From assembly GCA_023412195.1 (NCBI GenBank), contig JAEYNZ010000049.1, positions 1 to 6,206 of the forward strand: DNA of 6,206 bases, in the 5' to 3' direction. Positions 1 to 5,774 of this stretch are shown in pieces (within the stretch, counting starts at the first letter, position 1; each line of letters starts with the position of its first letter). The DNA comes from Bacteroidota bacterium (GTDB lineage Bacteria > Bacteroidota > Bacteroidia > Bacteroidales > Prolixibacteraceae). Both the position numbers and the translations under genes were made by a program. Under the pieces are notes generated by a model that ran no database searches, was not told where the DNA came from, and saw only the letters and a program-made list of their open reading frames with translations.

Positions 1-2
1 AT

Positions 3-104
3 GAGATCTTCTTAACGAAGTTTGCGACGATTAAAGATATCTACTACACTATGGAACGGCAAATAAGAAAAGCTAATAGAGTTAATTATAAAATCATGGC
101 CTGA
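3..104 (+). CDS. possible C-terminal tail of a gene entering from the left (partial)
   Basis: The third forward frame is open from the window edge to a TGA at 102-104. It gives about 33 residues, rich in lysine, arginine and aromatics, ending in YKIMA. The stop lies inside a small GC hairpin (98-119), as expected at a gene end. No family is recognised. An open run of this length can occur by chance in AT-rich DNA, so this is only a candidate; sequence to the left of the window would settle it. Confidence 0.3.
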   Translation, partial: EIFLTKFATIKDIYYTMERQIRKANRVNYKIMA

Positions 105-119
105 GTTTTTCAGCAGGCC
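98..119 (+). terminator. small hairpin, weak terminator candidate
   Basis: GGCCTG (98-103) and CAGGCC (114-119) are perfect 6-bp complements around a 10-base loop. No clear T-run follows on the plus strand, so it is a weak intrinsic terminator at best. Its position, overlapping the stop of the possible left-edge gene and ahead of the gene at 221, suits a boundary between transcription units. Confidence 0.3.
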
Positions 120-148
120 CTAATTTAGAAAAATCCTTGAGATCCTCC

Positions 149-177
149 TTGCCCGAAGTATCGGTATATTGATTTTG
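149..177 (+). promoter_or_regulatory. possible Bacteroidota-type promoter for the M29 peptidase gene
   Basis: TTG (149-151) is followed after 18 bases by TGATTTTG (170-177). This matches the Bacteroidota housekeeping -7 consensus TAnnTTTG with one mismatch (G for A at the second base). It would place the transcript start near 184 and leave a leader of roughly 35-40 bases before the ATG at 221. The mismatch and short spacer keep this tentative. Confidence 0.35.
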
Positions 178-220
178 TAACTAAATCAAAAAACCTTCGT
201 CAAAATGGAAATACTTAAAA

Positions 221-1216
221 ATGAAAAGAATTCTTTTAATTATTTCCATTTCCCTTACAACATTATTCAATTGTTTTGCGCAATTAAACCAGCCAGGATC
301 TGAAAAAAAAGCTGCAGAAAATATTATGAAGCTTTTAGGTCTAAAACCCGGCAATAAACTGGTTGTAGTGACCTCCGCGAGCAGAACAAAGGTGACTGAT
401 TGCCTGAAAGCAGCATCACAACAGGATTATATTACCTTCATTCATTTTACGCCGGATTCAGGCCAGGATTCATTAAAGCTGTTGCTGTCGTTAACGGGTG
501 AAGAATCAGACAGTATCTTCTTTGTTTTTTTGATGGATCCCACTGACGCAGCATTTTTATTCCAGTTTGCAGGCCGGCCGGATCTGGGGTTGAAGATCCC
601 TGAAGAAAAGCTTTTTTGCAACTGGCTGATTTCCGAAGAACAACTGATCAGAATAACCAGTGCCGATCTTGAAGAACATTACAATTACCAAAAAAAATTA
701 AGTGCTTCACTTAATACTTCCGACACCATTTTAATCGAAACCGCAGCTGGAACGCACATCCGGTTTATTGCAAGAAACTGGGTGATTGACCAGGGTGAAA
801 TATTCTGCACCCCTATAGAAGATAAAACAAACGGAGTTATTGTTGTTGATGGATGCGCATACTGGGGTCCTCCCGTCAATCCTGTCCATCTGGAAATCGT
901 CAATGGAAGAATCGCAAACATAGACAGCCTGAGCGAAAGCGACAAGCAGGAACAATGGATTAAAAAGGACCTGACTGCCGATGAAAATTCATCCATATTA
1001 GCAGAAGTTGGAATTGGCACCAATAAAAATGCACGCTGGAACAGCGATTTAATGGAATCTGAACAAGCCAGGGGCACCTGCCATTTTGGATTTGGAATGA
1101 ACCTTAACTACGGCGGTAAAATAAAAAGTAAAAAGCATTTCGACCTTGTAATCCTGAATCCAACCATAATTGTCAACCAAAAATTGATCTGTGCAGATGG
1201 GATTTTAGTGGAATAA
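221..1216 (+). CDS. exported short M29-type (aminopeptidase T-like) metallopeptidase
   Basis: The 331-residue product starts with a signal peptide: KR, then a hydrophobic stretch to about residue 17, with likely cleavage after CFA (residue 20). C18 does not sit in a good lipobox, so a soluble periplasmic protein is more likely than a lipoprotein. The C-terminal half carries the metal-ligand pattern of M29 peptidases: E193 in GEIF, E262 in AEVGIGTN, H288 in GTCHFGFG, and H306/D308 in KKHFDLVI, ending with an ADGILVE strand. Family members are two-metal aminopeptidases. This one matches the short branch (about 320-330 residues), with GIGTN where classical AmpT/AmpS enzymes have a tyrosine-bearing segment. 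The signal peptide is odd, because M29 enzymes are generally cytoplasmic. Peptide cleavage is inferred from family and ligands; the substrate is unknown. The leader is A-rich with no Shine-Dalgarno site. The gene converges on the beta-barrel gene, separated by a terminator. Confidence 0.85.
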   Translation: MKRILLIISISLTTLFNCFAQLNQPGSEKKAAENIMKLLGLKPGNKLVVVTSASRTKVTDCLKAASQQDYITFIHFTPDSGQDSLKLLLSLTGEESDSIFFVFLMDPTDAAFLFQFAGRPDLGLKIPEEKLFCNWLISEEQLIRITSADLEEHYNYQKKLSASLNTSDTILIETAAGTHIRFIARNWVIDQGEIFCTPIEDKTNGVIVVDGCAYWGPPVNPVHLEIVNGRIANIDSLSESDKQEQWIKKDLTADENSSILAEVGIGTNKNARWNSDLMESEQARGTCHFGFGMNLNYGGKIKSKKHFDLVILNPTIIVNQKLICADGILVE

Positions 1217-1320
1217 CTTCATGTGGGTATACCTGTTCAGCAAACGGCATTGCAGATGTAGCTTTCTGTTACAAGTTAAGTCGATTAAGCATGCCTGCCA
1301 GCCGGCACCAAAATGCAACT

Positions 1321-1366
1321 CAGCCCCTTCCACCCAATCCGGCGGAAAGGGGCTGTCATCTTTTTT
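1321..1366 (+). terminator. intrinsic terminator between convergent genes
   Basis: The arms CAGCCCCTTCC (1321-1331) and GGAAAGGGGCTG (1344-1355) pair with a single bulged A and a 12-base loop. Six Ts follow at 1361-1366 after a five-base gap. It lies about 105 bases after the M29 stop and just beyond the stop of the convergent beta-barrel gene, so it probably ends the M29 transcript. The hairpin may also act on the minus strand, although the T-run there is poor. Confidence 0.75.
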
Positions 1367-1381
1367 ACATAATGAAGAATG

Positions 1382-1936
1382 CTAAAACTTCAGTGCAATA
1401 CCCAAATTGATGTAAGCCACCCCATAACCCAGCTCCAGAAGGCCGGCCAGGTTGTCGGTGAAATAATACCTTCCTCCTAAAAACCAGGAAAAGGCAAATC
1501 CGCTTCCAACCGAATTGGAAATGGTACCGGTTGTGCCATGAGATTTTGAGCTGACAATATTATACCCAAGCATGAGGCCGGTATAAGTATCCAGTTTGTC
1601 TATGAACTGATAATGAAGAGCTCCCCGCCCTCCGATAATAATGCTGCTGTAATTCCACCCGTAATTCATATATTCCCATTTGGCACCGGTATAGCCAAGA
1701 TAACCGCCCACACCCAGGGAACTGTTTTCATCAAATAGTTCATCTTTTACATTCACTTCAACGGATGCAGAAACAGGAGGAACTCTGTTTGTATAAAATC
1801 CACCTGTGTATAGTGTACTTCCAAACCCAATTCCAAGATTTAATACTTTATCGCCTTCGTTAAAGGTGGTGTTTTGAGCCCATCCTGCAATAGAGATCAG
1901 AAGGACCAGAATGACAGGCAGAAAAAACTTTTTCAT
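1382..1936 (-). CDS. small outer-membrane beta-barrel protein (porin-family-like)
   Basis: The 184-residue product has a signal peptide (MKKFF, hydrophobic core, AGWA-Q; cleavage after residue 20). The mature part is a series of alternating hydrophobic/polar strands rich in glycine and aromatics. Examples are near residues 31-39, 56-64, 73-87, 98-111, 116-130 and 146-184. That is about right for an eight-stranded barrel. The chain ends in LGIALKF, and a terminal phenylalanine is the usual BAM-recognition signal of outer-membrane barrels. No enzymatic or ligand-binding motif is visible, so the role (structural, adhesin-like or small channel) is unknown. The ATG at 1936 is supported because it gives the complete signal peptide. 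The gene stands alone, with its own promoter upstream. Confidence 0.8.
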   Translation of the reverse strand: MKKFFLPVILVLLISIAGWAQNTTFNEGDKVLNLGIGFGSTLYTGGFYTNRVPPVSASVEVNVKDELFDENSSLGVGGYLGYTGAKWEYMNYGWNYSSIIIGGRGALHYQFIDKLDTYTGLMLGYNIVSSKSHGTTGTISNSVGSGFAFSWFLGGRYYFTDNLAGLLELGYGVAYINLGIALKF

Positions 1937-1977
1937 AATTTTAAAAATATTAAGTTATTGACTAACCCAATTTAAGA

Positions 1978-1985
1978 CAAAAATA
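1978..1985 (-). promoter_or_regulatory. -7 element of the beta-barrel gene promoter
   Basis: On the minus strand this reads TATTTTTG, an exact match to the Bacteroidota -7 consensus TAnnTTTG. It predicts a start near 1971 and a leader of about 35 bases. No clear TTG is found at the expected -33 position, where the DNA is an A/T run including the 14-bp palindrome at 2005-2018. The upstream half is therefore weak. Confidence 0.5.
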
Positions 1986-2150
1986 CCTTTTAAACAATAG
2001 ACAGTAAAAATATTTTTAAACGCATGTTTACATAAATGCAATTTCAAAAATATATTTTGATCCAAAGGTTCAGAAATTGACAATATAATAGCATTCTTCA
2101 GGCAGATCATAAATAACCTGCAATCCCACGGTTCCCTTCTTCACGGAATT

Positions 2151-2166
2151 GAAACAATATTGTTTC
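2151..2166. repeat. perfect 16-bp palindrome, candidate operator
   Basis: GAAACAAT (2151-2158) is followed directly by its reverse complement ATTGTTTC (2159-2166), with no spacer. Perfect two-fold symmetry of this size is typical of sites for dimeric HTH regulators. It lies 215 bases upstream of the divergent beta-barrel gene and 244 bases upstream of the nucleotidyltransferase gene, with no identified promoter overlapping it. Its AAACAAT/ATTGTTT half-site recurs with a wider spacer at 4846-4867. The binding protein is unknown. Confidence 0.45.
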
Positions 2167-2410
2167 CCATGTGACATCACTCGTAATAGATGATATTCTG
2201 GTTGCTTATTTATATCCTGCACATTTTTTCATACTCATTATTAGATTATTTCAAATAGTTTTATTAACTTGGATTTACAAATAATAAACCTATGCTAAAA
2301 CTTTGTCAACCCTTTTCTTCTTTCGGTATTAAAAATGTCCCGTAGAATGCGGAGTGCACCCTGTAAATGGATTCTTCCGAAGTCCAAAATGTTGACGCTA
2401 AAAACTAAAA

Positions 2411-3187
2411 ATGAACAAACCTGTAAAACAACCAAAATTAAAATGTTCCAGTCTGAACATACTGATTCCTATGGCTGGAGAAGGGAGCAGATTTAAAACT
2501 GCCGGTTATAAATTGCCTAAACCGCTGATAGAAGTTCATGGTAAACCTATGATTCAGCTGGTGGTTGACAATCTGGGATATGATGCAAATTTCATCTATG
2601 TTGTAAGGAAAAACCATTACGAAAACTACAACCTCGGGCATTTTTTAAATCGCCTGACACCGGGATGTAAAATTGTAGTCGTTAATCATCTGACCGAGGG
2701 TGCTGCCTGCACCACCTTACTTGCAAAAAACCATATTAATAATAAGAATCCGTTGATCATTGCGAATTCTGACCAGTGCATCGATTGGAATCCTATAGAG
2801 TTTTTCAGCAAAGTTATAAATACCAAAGCCGACGGTGGAATCCTGACTTTTAAATCCTCACATCCAAATTGCAGCTATGTTGAGATAAACGGGTATGGCA
2901 ATGTTGTCGAACTTCGGGAAAAAGATCCGTTTACCGACATCGCAACCGTAGGAATATATTATTTTAGCCATGGATCGGAATATGTAAAATATGCAGAGCA
3001 AATGATAGCCAAAGGCCTCCGGGTCAACATGGAATTTTATGTTGCGCCGGTATACAATGAATATATTTCTGACGGCAAAAAAATCAAAACCTTTGACGTA
3101 GACAAAATGTACGGACTTGGCACCCCGGAAGAACTGGATCATTTTATAAGAAACTATACCAAAGAATACGCATACACTGTGGTATAG
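2411..3187 (+). CDS. BcbE-like sugar nucleotidyltransferase
   Basis: The 258-residue product is a single nucleotidyltransferase domain with the GT-A fold. Such enzymes activate a sugar phosphate with an NTP to give a nucleotide sugar for surface polysaccharides. Visible motifs are the nucleotide loop AGEGSRF (22-28) followed by KLPKPLI with K37; TEGAA (95-99) for base/sugar contact; NSDQ (119-122), where D121 is the expected metal ligand; EKDP (170-173); and YGLGTPEEL (234-242) near the C terminus. The NSDQ form instead of the usual GD is a feature I associate with the BcbE-like capsule-locus subgroup, so the specific sugar is not predictable. The length fits a stand-alone enzyme without a second acyltransferase or phosphatase domain. 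The first 12 residues are a basic tail, and the ATG is preceded by an A-rich leader. No other capsule gene is present in the window, so the acceptor pathway must lie elsewhere or outside the view. Confidence 0.82.
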   Translation: MNKPVKQPKLKCSSLNILIPMAGEGSRFKTAGYKLPKPLIEVHGKPMIQLVVDNLGYDANFIYVVRKNHYENYNLGHFLNRLTPGCKIVVVNHLTEGAACTTLLAKNHINNKNPLIIANSDQCIDWNPIEFFSKVINTKADGGILTFKSSHPNCSYVEINGYGNVVELREKDPFTDIATVGIYYFSHGSEYVKYAEQMIAKGLRVNMEFYVAPVYNEYISDGKKIKTFDVDKMYGLGTPEELDHFIRNYTKEYAYTVV

Positions 3188-3292
3188 GGTGTTTTGGTAC
3201 ATTATAAACCGGCCATTATGAACCGATATGTTAATAAATTAGGCCTTTATCACCTTAAACGCGTCAGGGTGAGTGAGTACCCAGAATTAATA

Positions 3293-3937
3293 ATGAATAA
3301 AATACAAATGCCACGTGTATTAAAATACCGGATATCCCTGCTGTTAATTTTCTTCATCATGTTTACAGGTTGCACCAGATTGGCTATGAGGAAAGGGATA
3401 TATGATACAGCACCCCAAAAATTCCATGCAAGATTTGAAACAACAAAAGGAGCTTTTGATGTGGAAATTCAAAGAGAACATTCACCCAAAGCGGCCGACC
3501 GGTTTTATCAGTTAATCAAACATGAATATTTCAGTGGTGCCATCTTTTACAGGGTGGTACCCGGATTTGTTGCCCAGTTCGGAAATCCTGACACAACAGA
3601 AGTCAAAAGATGGAAGGATCAGCTTGTTCCCGACGAAGAAGTTAAACTGGGAAATAAAAGGGGAACGCTCAGCTTTGCAAGAAGTGGCAAAGATTCCCGC
3701 GACTTTGTTCTGTTTATCAATCTCAGCGACAACCCCCGGCTCGACACGATAACCTTTAACAATGTGAAAGGATTTCCTGCCTTAGGTCATGTCACCAAGG
3801 GAATGGAGGTAGTCGATAAGCTATATTCAGGCTACGGCGATGACACAATGAAAAACGAAAATTTAATGGCCGACAGGGAAAAATTCATGGAAACCTATCC
3901 CCGGCTGGATATGATTAAAAAAGCATATATATTTTAA
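3293..3937 (+). CDS. lipoprotein cyclophilin-type peptidyl-prolyl isomerase
   Basis: From the ATG at 3293 this is 214 residues. The N terminus is a lipoprotein signal: basic start, hydrophobic core, lipobox FTGC with C27, so it is probably anchored in the periplasm. The frame stays open upstream to a TTG at 3194 and an ATG at 3218, but those would bury the signal peptide behind a long polar extension. The ATG at 3308 (cysteine at residue 22) is an equally reasonable start. The domain begins at FETTKG, and the catalytic core FYRVVPGFVAQFG keeps the equivalents of cyclophilin A R55, F60 and Q63 (R87, F92, Q95). The next block, GTLSFARSGKDSR then FVLFINL, has valine (V139) where most members have the Q111 glutamine, so activity may be altered. 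The end, PRLDMIKKAYIF, is characteristic of a bacterial subgroup ending in RLDYIKKA. It lies 105 bases after the nucleotidyltransferase stop with no terminator seen, so read-through is possible. Confidence 0.87.
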   Translation: MNKIQMPRVLKYRISLLLIFFIMFTGCTRLAMRKGIYDTAPQKFHARFETTKGAFDVEIQREHSPKAADRFYQLIKHEYFSGAIFYRVVPGFVAQFGNPDTTEVKRWKDQLVPDEEVKLGNKRGTLSFARSGKDSRDFVLFINLSDNPRLDTITFNNVKGFPALGHVTKGMEVVDKLYSGYGDDTMKNENLMADREKFMETYPRLDMIKKAYIF

Positions 3938-4121
3938 AAGTATACTGAAACAGATACACAGGTTTATGGTGAGGGAATTGCAAAAGCACTGATTACAACA
4001 ACAAACAAAGTTGTAAATTACGGGTTCATAGAAAAATCAAAAATAAGATTTGAATGAAACTGATGTGCTGGACACTGAAGTGAGATCGGAAGATGCAATA
4101 TAAATTGTCATGAAAAAATAA
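3938..4121 (+). pseudogene. decayed C-terminal gene fragment, possibly Alba-like
   Basis: Directly after the cyclophilin stop, and in the same frame, 39 codons read like protein (…QVYGEGIAKALITTTNKV… to KSKIRFE) before a TGA at 4055. A +1 shift restores sense (TDVLDTEVRSEDAI, from 4059) up to TAA 4101-4103. After that stop the frame continues IVMKK and ends at TAA 4119-4121. One base change (TAA to GAA) would give AIEIVMKK. The pattern of a G-x-x-I-x-K-A helix, a K-I-R-F strand and a final IEIV strand resembles the C-terminal half of Alba-type nucleic-acid-binding proteins. That is inference from pattern memory only. There is no start and no N-terminal half, so if real it is a dead remnant. 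Confidence 0.35.
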
Positions 4122-4134
4122 ATACGCGACTAAT

Positions 4135-4785
4135 ATGAAACATGACTGGAAAAAATTGGAAAAACAATTTTATTTGCCTAAGAACAAACCTGAATTGATA
4201 AGTATCCCCAAATTCAAATTCTTAACAATTGAAGGAAACGGAAATCCCAACGATGATTATTTTGCTGAATACATTGGGGTTTTGTATGCTCTATCTTATG
4301 GAATTAAAATGAGCCCCAAAAAAGGCATTCAGCCCAAAGGATATTTTGATTACACAATTTATCCACTTGAGGGAGTATGGGACATCAATGAAGAAGCAAA
4401 GAAAACATTTGATGGCACGATTCATAAGAATGATCTGGTTTACAAATTAATGATACGTCAACCTGATTTTGTTGACAAAGATTTTGCCTCTCAAATACTT
4501 GAACAAACCAAAAAGAAAAAGCCACATGATTTATTGGAACAGGTCCGATTTGAAGAAATAATGGAAGGCGATTGTATTCAAATGCTGCATTCAGGCAGTT
4601 ATGACACCGAACCTGAAAGTTTTCAACTCATGGAAAATTTTGCGGAGCATAAAAACTGTATCCGAAAGTCAAAGACCCACAGAGAAATTTATCTTAGTGA
4701 CGCAAGAAAGGTTCCCCCCGAAAAATTAAAAACCATTTTAAGATTTGGCATTGTGAAAAAAAACGTAAACTCGTTTGAGCAATAA
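4135..4785 (+). CDS. GyrI-like small-molecule-binding domain protein
   Basis: The 216-residue product matches the stand-alone GyrI-like family (COG4832 type) along its whole length. Recognisable parts are an N-terminal WKK-EKQFY-P segment; an IPKFKFLTIEGNG strand (24-36); the DYTIYPLEGVW block (72-82); a KLMIRQPDFV strand (104-113); the GSYDTEPESF-LMENF motif (154-169); and the terminal HREIYLSDARKVPPEKLKT block (182-200). Relatives bind small aromatic or lipophilic molecules. Some GyrI-like proteins have been shown to hydrolyse cyclopropane-containing genotoxins, so a detoxification or sensing role is possible but not shown here. There is no HTH domain, unlike the BmrR/SoxS-type fusions, and no signal peptide, so it is cytoplasmic. 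It begins 13 bases after the decayed fragment and ends 135 bases before the DUF2975 gene. It appears to be a single-gene unit; no promoter was identified. Confidence 0.85.
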   Translation: MKHDWKKLEKQFYLPKNKPELISIPKFKFLTIEGNGNPNDDYFAEYIGVLYALSYGIKMSPKKGIQPKGYFDYTIYPLEGVWDINEEAKKTFDGTIHKNDLVYKLMIRQPDFVDKDFASQILEQTKKKKPHDLLEQVRFEEIMEGDCIQMLHSGSYDTEPESFQLMENFAEHKNCIRKSKTHREIYLSDARKVPPEKLKTILRFGIVKKNVNSFEQ

Positions 4786-4845
4786 CTAAAAGTCCGCCGG
4801 ATGAGATTCTGATTTATTATTAAGTACAACCATTAATTTTACCAA

Positions 4846-4867
4846 AAACAATATATATTTATTGTTT
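4846..4867. repeat. 8-bp inverted repeat around the -33 region
   Basis: AAACAATA (4846-4853) and TATTGTTT (4860-4867) are perfect complements separated by TATATT. The right arm includes the TTG (4862-4864) that serves as the -33 element of the DUF2975 operon promoter. It could be a second regulator site upstream of the main operator, or AT-rich coincidence. Confidence 0.35.
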
Positions 4868-4891
4868 ATCAATAAAAATATGTTATATTTG
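4862..4891 (+). promoter_or_regulatory. promoter of the DUF2975-HTH operon
   Basis: TTG (4862-4864), a 19-base spacer and TATATTTG (4884-4891) match the Bacteroidota sigma-A promoter consensus exactly, including the TAnnTTTG -7 box. The predicted start is near 4898, giving a leader of about 23 bases before the ATG at 4921. The -7 box lies inside the left arm of the large inverted repeat at 4882-4907. Confidence 0.75.
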
Positions 4892-4907
4892 ATGGATCAA
4901 ATATAAC
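4882..4907. promoter_or_regulatory. operator: inverted repeat with perfect 12-bp arms
   Basis: GTTATATTTGAT (4882-4893) and ATCAAATATAAC (4896-4907) are exact reverse complements around a central GG. The site covers the -7 element and the predicted transcription start, so a bound dimer would block RNA polymerase. A further GTTATAAC (4909-4916) repeats the outer half-site sequence just downstream. The HTH protein encoded at 5404-5622 in the same operon is the natural candidate ligand (inference). A transcript hairpin is less likely to matter because the site straddles the start point. Confidence 0.65.
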
Positions 4908-4920
4908 AGTTATAACCAAT

Positions 4921-5400
4921 ATGAAAACATTCTCAATTGTATTTCTTCAGGCTGTCGTAGTGCTTATCGGCATTGTGGCACTAACCATTTTAATCTGGTT
5001 TCCATTAACTGAAGGACGAGCTACAAACTTAGACTTGCTTGCCATTTACCTTGACCCGTTCATCCTGTATGGATATGCAACATCAATTATTTTTTTTGTT
5101 TCGCTTTACAAGGCTTTCAGATTACTTGGATACATCAGGCAAAACAAAGTATTCACGTCACACTCTGTCGGGGCTTTAAGAAGTATAAAGTTTTGTGCTA
5201 TCGCAATAAGTATTTTAATTGTGGGGGCAGGGTTGTATGTTCGGATATTCCTTAGTAAGGAAGACGATACTGCAGGTTTTCTTGCCATCTGTATCGTAAC
5301 AACATTTGCTTCAATCGTAGTTGCTACTGCTGCAGCTATAATTGAAAAAATATTGCAAAATGCTATAGATTTGAAATCTGAAAATGACTTAACGATATAA
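4921..5400 (+). CDS. DUF2975 four-helix membrane protein
   Basis: The 159-residue product has four predicted membrane helices at about 6-28, 46-68, 89-111 and 118-140. Short loops separate them, and a charged C-terminal tail follows. The stretch between helices 2 and 3 (LLGYIRQNKVFTSHSVGALRSIK in part, 68-90) is the conserved cytoplasmic signature of the DUF2975 family. No catalytic residues are evident and no molecular function is established. The family is commonly encoded next to a small YozG-like HTH regulator, as in the Bacillus subtilis yoaS-yozG pair, and the same arrangement is seen here with a 3-base gap. A strong promoter and a symmetric operator precede the gene, so expression is probably controlled by that partner. 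It may act as a membrane sensor or be the regulated output; the sequence does not decide between them. Confidence 0.83.
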   Translation: MKTFSIVFLQAVVVLIGIVALTILIWFPLTEGRATNLDLLAIYLDPFILYGYATSIIFFVSLYKAFRLLGYIRQNKVFTSHSVGALRSIKFCAIAISILIVGAGLYVRIFLSKEDDTAGFLAICIVTTFASIVVATAAAIIEKILQNAIDLKSENDLTI

Positions 5401-5403
5401 GAT

Positions 5404-5622
5404 ATGCCAATTATTGTAAACCTGGACGTGATGATGGCAAAACGGAAAATTTCTCTGAATGAACTTTCAGAAAGGGTTGATTTGACATTATCTAATCTTT
5501 CAATTTTAAAGACAGGAAAGGCGAAAGCAATTCGGTTTAGCACTTTAGAAGCAATATGCAAAGCGTTGGACTGCCAGCCGGGTGACATTCTGGAATATGC
5601 TGAAAATGAAGAAATCCAATAA
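5404..5622 (+). CDS. small Cro/C1-type (YozG-like) HTH regulator
   Basis: The 72-residue protein consists of one xenobiotic-response-element-type HTH domain. After a short IIVNLDVMM strand, residues 17-26 (SLNELSERVD) form the first HTH helix and 28-37 (TLSNLSILKT) the recognition helix. The block RFSTLEAICKALDCQPGDIL (44-63) is the hallmark of the YozG-like subgroup. There is no ligand or dimerisation domain beyond the core. The ATG lies 3 bases after the DUF2975 stop, so the two are co-transcribed and probably translationally coupled. An in-frame ATG at 5431 would remove the conserved first strand, so 5404 is preferred. It probably binds the operator at 4882-4907 and represses its own operon; this is inference from symmetry and position. 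Confidence 0.88.
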   Translation: MPIIVNLDVMMAKRKISLNELSERVDLTLSNLSILKTGKAKAIRFSTLEAICKALDCQPGDILEYAENEEIQ

Positions 5623-5661
5623 CAGATTGTAACACTTCAACACAGGCTAGGTGCCACTTAA

Positions 5662-5760
5662 CAATTTTCATCTAAAAGCAGAACATGTATCCGGTATCTC
5701 GACAACCTGCCCGATCCGGATACGGAGGCGAAACATAAAAACCTGAAGGCGCTGCTATAA
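5662..5760 (+). pseudogene. degenerate coding fragment A of a decayed gene
   Basis: One frame is open from after a TAA (5659-5661) to TAA 5758-5760. It reads SKSRTCIRYLDNLPDPDT, then EAKHKNLKALL. From about 5695 it is GC-richer than the surrounding DNA and looks like genuine coding sequence, but it has no start codon. It may join fragment B (5775-5882) through a frameshift near 5748-5757. The family is not recognised. Confidence 0.3.
5687..5723. repeat. 8-bp inverted repeat in the decayed region
   Basis: GTATCCGG (5687-5694) and CCGGATAC (5716-5723) are perfect complements separated by 21 bases. A second repeat, CCTGAAG (5742-5748) with CTTCAGG (5763-5769), lies just downstream around the stop of fragment A. 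Neither is followed by a T-run, so they are not convincing terminators. Confidence 0.4.
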
Positions 5761-5774
5761 AGCTTCAGGGGATT

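Larger units (their letters stand above)
1937..2410. other. 474-bp gap between divergent genes
   Basis: No convincing open reading frame was found on either strand. The gap holds the beta-barrel promoter (around 1978), an AT-only 14-bp palindrome (2005-2018) and a perfect 16-bp palindrome (2151-2166). A GC-richer stretch at about 2335-2390 lies just ahead of the nucleotidyltransferase gene. No good promoter was found for that gene: the only TTTG (2302-2305) lacks the TA of the -7 box and a correctly spaced TTG. Confidence 0.6.

Noticed and set aside
685..1077. Long minus-strand open frames opposite the M29 gene (also 731-955)
   Set aside because: They lie wholly inside a well-supported gene with intact family motifs, and their translations resemble no protein; they are reverse-strand shadows.
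2005..2018. 14-bp AT-only palindrome TAAAAATATTTTTA
   Set aside because: Low-complexity A/T runs give such symmetry by chance in DNA of this composition; it may only bend the promoter region.
2298..2305. AAACTTTG as a -7 box for the nucleotidyltransferase gene
   Set aside because: It lacks the conserved TA, and the nearest TTG (2269-2271) is 26 bases away, too far for the usual spacing.
2335..2530. Forward frame from an ATG at 2335 overlapping the nucleotidyltransferase start
   Set aside because: It runs out of frame into a confident gene, is rich in K/T/R without any motif, and ends soon after.
3194..3292. N-terminal extension of the cyclophilin from a TTG at 3194 or ATG at 3218
   Set aside because: It would place 25-33 polar residues ahead of an otherwise perfect lipoprotein signal peptide, and TTG is a rare start in this lineage.
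4795..4803. TCCGCCGGA hairpin after the GyrI-like gene
   Set aside because: Only four base pairs around a single base and no T-run follows, so it cannot act as a terminator.
5106..5588. 160-codon minus-strand frame opposite the DUF2975 and HTH genes
   Set aside because: It spans the junction of two recognised plus-strand genes, and its composition mirrors theirs; no family resemblance is seen.
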